DNA of 51,470 nucleotides, taken from positions 1 to 51,470 of the forward strand of contig CADBNR010000058.1 of the NCBI GenBank assembly GCA_902796035.1, read 5' to 3'. This document shows positions 46,401 to 51,470 of this stretch, one piece after another. The position numbers were made by a program, and so were the translations under genes. Within the stretch, counting starts at the first letter, position 1; the number at the start of each line of letters is the position of its first letter. The notes below the pieces were generated by a model. The model was given only the letters and a program-made list of their open reading frames with translations. It was not told the DNA's origin and ran no database searches. This DNA comes from an uncultured Bacteroidales bacterium (GTDB taxonomy: Bacteria; Bacteroidota; Bacteroidia; Bacteroidales; Muribaculaceae).

Positions 46401-47179
46401 CGTTTACTGATTGTCTGGTTAAGTATGGGCAGTCTGTACAGAATGATAAGAATTCTCTGCAACTGAGTCTTTTCGGCGAACTGGAGCCGATCGAGACCAA
46501 CCGTCCTCCCTTTCCCGAGGTTGAGCCATGGACTCAGCTGGCGTTGTTGAACAAGGAGAAGGAGCTTGTAACGCGTTATCTGTCGGCCCATCCTCTGGAT
46601 CCATACGCCATGGAGATAAAGTACGGCTGTACATGCACTTGCGACGAGTTCCAGCAGCGTGAGGAAGTACCGGGTAATGTGACGATTGCCGGACTGGTGA
46701 CCAAGGTGTCCACTAAGGTGTCGCGTACCGGCAAGGAGTTTTCCATTGTTGAGATAGAGGACTTCAGCGGCAAGGCTGAGATTAGGCTGTTCGGTCGGAA
46801 TCATGTCAATTTCAAGGATAAATTTCATGAGGAAGAGGCCATATTCATAGCCATATCCTATACTCCCAGCCGGTATCAGCCGGACCGGACCGACATGAAT
46901 ATCGTCAAGATCGAGCCTTTGGAGAACATCAAGGGAAAGATAGCCAATTCGCTTACCATTTTCTTGGATGTGGATTACAACAACGAGGAACTTTTCAAGA
47001 AAATCAACGAGTGTACCGGCAATAAGCGTAAGGGAGAGCTATATCTGGAGCTGATAGACCGAAAGACCCGGCAGAGTGTGAAGATTCATTCGCGCAGGCA
47101 TTACGACATCGATATCGACATGATCGAGCTATTGGAAGCCAATGGCGTGAAGTTCAGAGTGTCGACAATAGAATCATAA
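43496..47179 (+). CDS. dnaE: DNA polymerase III alpha subunit
   Basis: DnaE is the replicative polymerase subunit. The 1227 residues include an N-terminal PHP domain starting FTHLHVHTQYSLLDG, which keeps the metal-binding His residues and may be active. The polymerase palm has PDIDVDFD with catalytic Asp463 and Asp465. A third Asp should lie about 150 residues later, but I could not pinpoint it. The finger and beta-binding regions follow, then an OB fold near residues 1060-1150 (TIAGLVTKVSTKVSRTG). The ATG at 43496 is preceded by a consensus promoter with a very short leader. trxA follows after 28 bases and probably shares the transcript. Confidence 0.97.
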   Translation: MSFTHLHVHTQYSLLDGKATIPELVDKAISTGMKGIAITDHGNMFGIKEFWNYVDKVNSKRDEGDKFKPIIGCEMYVARNKMTEKKDKSDNGYHLIVLAKNLKGYHNLVKLVSRAWTEGYYYKPRTDRADLEAHKEGLIVCSACLGGEVPQFIMHGELEKAEERVLWYKSVFGDDYYLELQRHQTFKENANREVYTEQCKVNDVLLQLARKHDIKVICTNDVHFTNEEDAEAHDRLICVSMQKTFSEPRLHYTKQEWLKTPEQMQEIFKDVPEALTNTEEILNKVEFYSINHAPIMPFFDIPKEFGTEEEYRARLTEKDLFDEFTQDENGNVVLTPEEAQKKIDRLGGYDKLYRIKFEADYLAKLTMDGAKERYGDPVPEDVAERLKFELYIMKTMGFPGYFLIVQDFINTGRKKLGVSIGPGRGSAAGSAAAYCLGITQIDPIKYDLLFERFLNPDRISLPDIDVDFDDDGRYEVLKYVTEKYGAEKVAHIITFGTMAAKMAIKDVAKVLEVPLPEANRLARLVPDRLPDVDGKSPKINLKNCLKYSKEFAAEQSNPDERVRETLKYAEQLEGNVRNTGIHACGVIICRDDITDWVPVSMATDADGSKVVSTQYEGSIIEDTGLIKMDFLGLKTLSIIKEAQYNIKMRHGHEIDIDHIPLDDPKTFELYCKGATTSTFQFESAGMQNSLRSLQPSKFEDLIAMNALYRPGPMDYIPTFIKRKHGEEPIEYDIPCMKQYLEETYGVTVYQEQVMLLSRLLANFTRGESDMLRKAMGKKQIDKMQKLKKKFMEQGQGNGYEEKTLNKIWEDWEKFASYAFNKSHATCYTWVAYQTAYLKAHYPAEYMAGVLSRNLTASDKMTKVMEECRRMGLKVLGPDINESIEKFGVNKGGDIRFGLAAVKGVGLNAVKAIIDERNANGPYKDIYDFVERVNLSACNRGAIENLAMAGAFDSFGQRREAYVQQVFDSSFTDCLVKYGQSVQNDKNSLQLSLFGELEPIETNRPPFPEVEPWTQLALLNKEKELVTRYLSAHPLDPYAMEIKYGCTCTCDEFQQREEVPGNVTIAGLVTKVSTKVSRTGKEFSIVEIEDFSGKAEIRLFGRNHVNFKDKFHEEEAIFIAISYTPSRYQPDRTDMNIVKIEPLENIKGKIANSLTIFLDVDYNNEELFKKINECTGNKRKGELYLELIDRKTRQSVKIHSRRHYDIDIDMIELLEANGVKFRVSTIES

Positions 47180-47207
47180 AGAATACAAATAACCAAAATT
47201 ATAAACA

Positions 47208-47522
47208 ATGGCAAAGAAATTTACAGACGAGACGGCCCGCGAGGCCATCAACTCGGGTAAGGTGGTAGTGATAGACTTCTGGGCCACCTGGTGCGGACCC
47301 TGCATCAAGCTGGGACCGATTGTAGAGGAACTGGCAGAGAAGTATGCCGACAAGGCCGAGATCGGTAAGCTGAATATCGACGAGGAGTCGGACATCACCA
47401 TGGAGTATCGCGTACGCAACATCCCGACGGTGCTTTTCTTCAAGGATGGAGAACTGAAGGACCGCAGCGTCGGCCTCGTAAAGCTGGCCGACCTTGAGGA
47501 GAAACTGCTCCCCCTGCTCTGA
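47208..47522 (+). CDS. trxA: Thioredoxin
   Basis: Thioredoxin reduces protein disulfides in the cytoplasm, including those of ribonucleotide reductase. The 104 residues contain WCGPC with Cys29 and Cys32, the conserved cis-Pro in VRNIPTVLFF, and the buried Asp in VVIDFWA. There is no signal peptide. Its position 28 bases after dnaE suggests co-transcription and hence co-supply of a reductant for dNTP synthesis. A terminator follows after 22 bases. Confidence 0.95.
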   Translation: MAKKFTDETAREAINSGKVVVIDFWATWCGPCIKLGPIVEELAEKYADKAEIGKLNIDEESDITMEYRVRNIPTVLFFKDGELKDRSVGLVKLADLEEKLLPLL

Positions 47523-47544
47523 TTTCAGGATAAATACGTAATAA

Positions 47545-47579
47545 CAAAGCGTGCCGAGATTGAGTCCCGGCACGCTTTG
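47545..47579. terminator. Bidirectional terminator between trxA and the HAD gene
   Basis: A perfect 12-bp stem (CAAAGCGTGCCG with CGGCACGCTTTG) with an 11-base loop lies between converging genes. Confidence 0.85.
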
Positions 47580-47600
47580 TATTGCGTTACTCCCAGTTAT

Positions 47601-48224
47601 TCAATCAAGTTGAGCCAGTTTGGCTTTCAACTCCGGCAACCAGTCTTTGTCTGAATCAACCCATAATGTGTTGATGCCGAGACGAGCAGCTGCTTCGATG
47701 TTGCGTTTGCTGTCGTCAACGAACAGGACTTCATCAGGCTTTATCCCTTCGGCTTCAAGTATCTTGTTGAAGAATTCGGCCGAAGGCTTGCATACTCCCA
47801 TCCGGTAGCTGCAATACAGATGATTCAGGTAATGTCCTATGCCATGGCCATCGCCGCTGAATTCAGCGCTTTCGGTAAAATCCATCATAAATGGATTTGT
47901 ATTGCTGGCCAGACATGTGCGATATCTGGGGCGCAGATCGCTGATTTTGTTGAGTCGGTCAAGCGAGATCTCTTTCACGTATCCCAACCAGGCATGGCGC
48001 GCTTCTTCTTTCGAAACCGGATGACCGACCATATCACTGAGTCTGCTTACGAATTCCTCATCCCCTATGGCTCCACTCTCCAGGTCGAGGAATATACCGC
48101 GCTGTTCATACGCATCCAGGTAGCGTTCCGAATCAACGCCCAATGCTTCGAAACGACGCTTAGCCTGATCCGTGTCAATCTGAAACAGCACGCCCCCCAT
48201 ATCAAACAATATTGTCTTTATCAT
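47601..48224 (-). CDS. HAD-superfamily phosphatase
   Basis: This 207-residue cytoplasmic enzyme is a HAD hydrolase of subfamily IA. Motif I is LFDMGGVLF with the nucleophile Asp; the usual second Asp is replaced by Gly, as in several family members without phosphoglycolate activity. The cap domain covers residues 20-90, ASNTNPF is motif II, and FVDDSKRNIEAA is motif IV. Substrate is unknown. A longer frame back to 48287 adds 21 residues unlike the family, so the ATG at 48224 is chosen. It is a single gene converging on trxA. Confidence 0.88.
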   Translation of the reverse strand: MIKTILFDMGGVLFQIDTDQAKRRFEALGVDSERYLDAYEQRGIFLDLESGAIGDEEFVSRLSDMVGHPVSKEEARHAWLGYVKEISLDRLNKISDLRPRYRTCLASNTNPFMMDFTESAEFSGDGHGIGHYLNHLYCSYRMGVCKPSAEFFNKILEAEGIKPDEVLFVDDSKRNIEAAARLGINTLWVDSDKDWLPELKAKLAQLD

Positions 48225-48373
48225 CTTGTTTACATTATAATGATTCAACGTTGACAGTTCAACGCATATTGCGCTATGAAGTTTCAAATCGTTTGATTAT
48301 ATTCGCAGGATAAACCTCAAAATATAATTTAGCGGCGTACGGATACGTTAAAAAATGGTATTAGGATTAAGAT

Positions 48374-49783
48374 ATGGCATTATTAACAAGGTCAAGACAT
48401 CATGTCGACATGACTTCAGGGCCGCTGGCCGGTAAAATCCTATGGTTCGCGCTGCCGTTGATTGCCAGTGGTATCCTGCAGCAGTCGTTCAATGTGATAG
48501 ACGTGGCCGTGATAGGACATTATTCCGACAGTCACGACATAGCGGCCGTAGGCAGCAACGGCCCGATCATCAGCATAATGGTCAATCTGTTCGTAGGAAT
48601 AGCCGTAGGCGCCAATGCCGTGATAGCCCGTTTTATAGGCGAAAACAAATCAGACCGCATCCGCGAATCCGTAGGTACGGTGGCAATTATATCCATAGTG
48701 TCGGGACTCCTTCTCTTAGCCATAGGAACAACACTGACACGTCCCATACTCGAGGCCATGAGTGCTCCGGCCGATGTAATAGATCAGGCAGAAAAATACC
48801 TGCGGATATTTTTCTGCAGTATGCCTTTCATGATGATCTACAATTTCGGAGGGTCTATATTACGAAGCATCGGCGACACTCCCAAACTGTTTCAGTCTCT
48901 GTTCGTGGCCACTCTGTGCAATTTTCTGCTCGACCTGTTGTTTACCGGTCAGTTCGGCTGGGGCGTTGAGGGTGTGGCATGGGCCACGGTTATTTCCAAT
49001 GCCGTGAATGCCGCTATAATGGTTTTCTTCCTGAACCATGAGAACGATCCGTTCAAGATGCCTTTGAATCCGCACCGATGGAAACTATCAATGCCGGACC
49101 TTAAGGAAATGCTGCGCATCGGAGTACCGGCCGGACTGCAGGGAATGGTGTTTTCAATCAGCAATATTTTCATCCAGTCGTCCATCAATAAATTCGGAGC
49201 CGATGCCATAGCCGGTTCTGCCACAGCCCTGACATACGAGGCATATTGTTATTTCATTATAGGAGGCATAAACAGCGCGACCATCGCATTCACAAGCCAG
49301 AATTACGGCGCCGGGTTAAAGAACCGTTGCAAACGTGTCTGGGCCATATCCATGGCATACGCTTTCGGCCTATCTTTATTGGCCAATTTCGCCCTGATTT
49401 TTTTCGAAAACGGCGCACTTAGAGTGTTCACCGATATCCCCGAAGTGATACATTACGCCAAGCTCCGCTTTCATTACGTACTGATGTTCCAGTCCATAGC
49501 CGCAAGTTACGAGATATCCGGTTCGTATATGCGGGGACTCGGGTATTCGGTCATTCCCATGCTGTTGACCATTTTCGGATCCTGCGTATTGCGGCTTATA
49601 TGGGTGTGGGTATTTCCCTTAATCGATTACAGTTATCCTACGTTGCTCAGCATATATCCCATATCGTGGGCCGCTACTAGCGTCATGGTAGTGATTGCCG
49701 CCTTCTTAGTCCAGCGTAAGGTGTTCAGGACCATGCCGGGTAGTGAAAATATGAAATTGAAAGAAAAGCATACGGTTTCTTGA
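48374..49783 (+). CDS. MATE-family efflux transporter
   Basis: The 469-residue protein exports small molecules, typically cationic drugs or metabolites, using a Na or proton gradient. It has the twelve hydrophobic segments of the MATE fold in two halves. The motif GILQQSFNVIDVAVIGHYS lies near the start and the second-half counterpart GLQGMVFSISNIFIQSSIN near residue 260. The opening MALLTRSRHHVDMTSGP is a short cytoplasmic tail. No regulator gene is adjacent. It lies between the HAD gene (divergent) and the GH5 gene, with a 97-base gap before the latter. Confidence 0.92.
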   Translation: MALLTRSRHHVDMTSGPLAGKILWFALPLIASGILQQSFNVIDVAVIGHYSDSHDIAAVGSNGPIISIMVNLFVGIAVGANAVIARFIGENKSDRIRESVGTVAIISIVSGLLLLAIGTTLTRPILEAMSAPADVIDQAEKYLRIFFCSMPFMMIYNFGGSILRSIGDTPKLFQSLFVATLCNFLLDLLFTGQFGWGVEGVAWATVISNAVNAAIMVFFLNHENDPFKMPLNPHRWKLSMPDLKEMLRIGVPAGLQGMVFSISNIFIQSSINKFGADAIAGSATALTYEAYCYFIIGGINSATIAFTSQNYGAGLKNRCKRVWAISMAYAFGLSLLANFALIFFENGALRVFTDIPEVIHYAKLRFHYVLMFQSIAASYEISGSYMRGLGYSVIPMLLTIFGSCVLRLIWVWVFPLIDYSYPTLLSIYPISWAATSVMVVIAAFLVQRKVFRTMPGSENMKLKEKHTVS

Positions 49784-49820
49784 TATTATTTTTGCAATAT
49801 GTTGTAAAAATGTGCCTTGA

Positions 49821-49852
49821 TTTGATTATTAGCCAATGTTTTATTTTCTTTG
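49821..49852 (+). promoter_or_regulatory. Possible promoter of the GH5-luxS unit
   Basis: TTTG (49821-49824) and TTTCTTTG (49845-49852) are separated by 20 bp. The -7 box matches TAnnTTTG except at its second base. The start near 49858 would leave a leader of about 23 bases. Confidence 0.45.
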
Positions 49853-49880
49853 AAACTAAATTAAGATAATACTACGAGAA

Positions 49881-50888
49881 ATGAAGAAAATTACAGCTAT
49901 AGCAGCTTTGATGCTTATGGTCGGAAGTGCGGCCGTATCATGCAACGGCACCAAGAAACCGACAGATAACGCTGACGCACAGGACTCAACCTTTGTGACT
50001 CCCCTGCATGTAGAGGGTTTGTATCTGTTGAACGCCAAGGGTGACACAATGGTGCTGAACGGACCATCGCTGGGATGGCACTCTAACTGGGGCCGCTTCT
50101 ATAACGACTCGACAGTGATGGCGTTCAAGAAGAACTGGGGCGCGAATATAACCCGTGCCGCCATCGGTGCGCACACGTCATGGGACGTTGTGAACTGCTA
50201 CGACGCCGATTCCATCGATGCTATGAACAAGCTGTACCGCGTCATAGATGCCGCGATAGCCAACGACATGTACGTTATCGCAGACTGGCATACCCATAAG
50301 AATACCCTGGACAATGCCAAGAAATTTTTCACGGCAGTTACCGAGAAATATGACGATACTCCCAACATCTTGTACGAGATATGGAATGAGCCTGAGACCG
50401 TAAAATGGGACGAAGTGAAGGCCTACGCCGAGGAAGTAATACCTGTCATCCGTAAGAAAGCCCCCAATTCGGTGATAATAGTCGGCTCCCCCACCTGGGA
50501 TCAGGATGTAGACATCGCCTCCGAATCGCCACTGAAGTATGATAACCTGCTCTATTCGCTTCATTTCTACGCGGCTACACACAAACAGCCATTAATCGAC
50601 AAGGCAGAAAAGGCCATAGCCAACGGCCTGCCGCTGATTATATCGGAATGTGGCGGTATGGAGGCAACCGGTGACGGCCCCGTTGACGAGGAATCAATGC
50701 GGAAATGGGTTGAGTTCGCCGACAAGCATAAGCTGTCGATGTTGTTCTGGAGCATTGCCGACAAGACCGAGACTTGTTCTATGGTCACGCATGATGCATC
50801 GGACAACGGTATGCTTTGGACCGAGGAGCAGATCAAACCGTGGGGCAAGACAGCCAAGACCATCATAAAGAAACGTAATCGTAAATGA
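49881..50888 (+). CDS. GH5 endoglucanase-type lipoprotein
   Basis: The 335-residue product is a glycoside hydrolase family 5 enzyme that probably cuts beta-1,4-glucan or mixed-linkage glucan. The N-terminus has a lipoprotein signal with AAVSC at its end, so Cys21 would carry the lipid and anchor it in a membrane, possibly at the surface. The barrel shows YEIWNEP with acid/base Glu170 and IISECGG with nucleophile Glu256. VIADWHTH and LHFYA supply the usual substrate-site residues. No carbohydrate-binding module is present. The stop codon overlaps the luxS start by four bases (ATGA), so the two are translated together. No SusC/SusD pair is adjacent. Confidence 0.9.
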   Translation: MKKITAIAALMLMVGSAAVSCNGTKKPTDNADAQDSTFVTPLHVEGLYLLNAKGDTMVLNGPSLGWHSNWGRFYNDSTVMAFKKNWGANITRAAIGAHTSWDVVNCYDADSIDAMNKLYRVIDAAIANDMYVIADWHTHKNTLDNAKKFFTAVTEKYDDTPNILYEIWNEPETVKWDEVKAYAEEVIPVIRKKAPNSVIIVGSPTWDQDVDIASESPLKYDNLLYSLHFYAATHKQPLIDKAEKAIANGLPLIISECGGMEATGDGPVDEESMRKWVEFADKHKLSMLFWSIADKTETCSMVTHDASDNGMLWTEEQIKPWGKTAKTIIKKRNRK

Positions 50889-51364
50889 AGAAGATAGCAA
50901 GCTTTACAATCGATCACGAGCGTCTGGAACCGGGCATCTATGTATCGCGACGCGATACCACGCCCTCAGGCGACGTGATAACGACGTTTGACATCCGAAT
51001 GACTCGCCCCAACCGCGAGCCAGCCTTAACGCCAAAGTCGCTTCATGCCATGGAGCACTTGGCCGCCACGTTTCTGCGCAACCATCCCGAGTGGCAGAGC
51101 AGAATAGTTTACTGGGGGCCGATGGGATGCTGCACCGGGAATTATCTGTTGGTGCAGGGTGAATGTTCCAGTCGTGACATTCTGCCTCTGATTCGCGAGA
51201 CAATGCGGTTTGTGGCCGGTTTTGAGGGGGAAGTGCCGGGTGCGACTCCGCGTGACTGCGGAAACTACTCCTTCATGGACTTGGATCAGGCCAGAAAAGA
51301 TGCCCGCAGGTACCTCGACGTATTGGACAACGCTACTGATGTGAATCTAAATTATCCCGAATAA
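50885..51364 (+). CDS. luxS: S-ribosylhomocysteine lyase
   Basis: LuxS splits S-ribosylhomocysteine into homocysteine and DPD, the precursor of autoinducer-2, in the activated methyl cycle. The 159 residues match the family. Zinc ligands are visible as His54 and His58 in HAMEH with catalytic Glu57, and Cys125 in DCGNY. The nucleophilic Cys82 lies in GCCTG. The ATG overlaps the GH5 stop by four bases. The companion gene for S-adenosylhomocysteine nucleosidase (mtn/pfs) is not nearby. A weak hairpin follows at 51366-51394. Confidence 0.96.
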   Translation: MKKIASFTIDHERLEPGIYVSRRDTTPSGDVITTFDIRMTRPNREPALTPKSLHAMEHLAATFLRNHPEWQSRIVYWGPMGCCTGNYLLVQGECSSRDILPLIRETMRFVAGFEGEVPGATPRDCGNYSFMDLDQARKDARRYLDVLDNATDVNLNYPE

Positions 51365-51365
51365 G

Positions 51366-51394
51366 CACCAATAGCAATATCATAATTATTGGTG
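51366..51394. terminator. Possible terminator after luxS
   Basis: An 8-bp stem (CACCAATA at 51366 with TATTGGTG at 51387) encloses a 13-base loop. There is no T-tract on the plus side, so it is a weak call. The remaining 76 bases to the window end hold no gene I can support. Confidence 0.4.
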
Positions 51395-51470
51395 TCCGGC
51401 AAACGGCTATAATGCTCTATTCTTATTGATTTTGATGGTGGACAAGCCCTTTTCAGCCTAATAATAACGG

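Overview
The window reads as a chromosomal segment of a gut-type Bacteroidales bacterium, and I would guess the family Muribaculaceae. The order-level call rests on several promoters of the Bacteroidetes form (TTTG, 19-20 bp, TAnnTTTG), on Bacteroidetes-specific families (DUF4290, DUF4293), on secreted glycoside hydrolases and a dipeptidyl peptidase, and on a UVR-bearing ClpC. The family-level guess is inference only. Nearly all of the sequence is vertically inherited housekeeping DNA. I see no insertion sequence, prophage or CRISPR array.

Layout. Bases 1-595 hold the 3' end of a 5S rRNA gene, a degenerate partial second 5S copy, two hairpins and a 27-bp tandem repeat. Bases 596-11749 are a plus-strand block: a GH31 alpha-xylosidase-like enzyme; a DUF4290-murA-rimM-small acidic protein-OmpA run with overlapping genes; a secreted protein; an NlpC/P60 hydrolase; and uvrA. 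A tRNA-Gln(CUG) and its promoter follow on the minus strand. From 12376 to 23082 genes run on the minus strand. In transcription order these are a DUF4293 protein, a membrane-protein remnant next to an 82-bp near-perfect palindrome, an MFS transporter split by one TGA, proS, a DPP-IV-like peptidase, an unknown membrane protein, miaA, a small frameshifted gene and a truncated GH95 fucosidase. Four of these loci are broken, so this 10-kb part is the decaying, variable zone of the window.

Bases 23317-25485 encode a TPR protein that converges on dnaA. After dnaA the plus strand carries thiS with two ThiE-type genes. Next comes the complete rod-shape cluster mreB-mreC-mreD-mrdA-rodA, with its own promoter and a folded leader, then a small hypothetical gene, an acyltransferase and a nitrilase-type omega-amidase. 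clpC (minus) and gyrA (plus) diverge from a shared 270-bp region. gyrA is followed by a secreted repeat-type protein, dnaE and trxA. A HAD phosphatase (minus), a MATE exporter, and a GH5 endoglucanase lipoprotein overlapping luxS by an ATGA end the window.

How the genes work together. MurA makes the first committed peptidoglycan precursor. The Mre/PBP2/RodA machine polymerises and positions wall synthesis. OmpA and NlpC/P60 act on or anchor to the finished wall. GyrA, DnaE, DnaA and UvrA serve DNA topology, replication and repair, and RimM, ProS, MiaA and tRNA-Gln serve translation. The secreted enzymes (GH31, GH5, DPP-IV) fit a glycan- and peptide-feeding gut lifestyle. The most unusual items are the 40-bp-arm palindrome at 22345-22426, the GH5-luxS translational overlap at 50885, the folded mreB leader, and MurA with Asp in place of the usual catalytic Cys.
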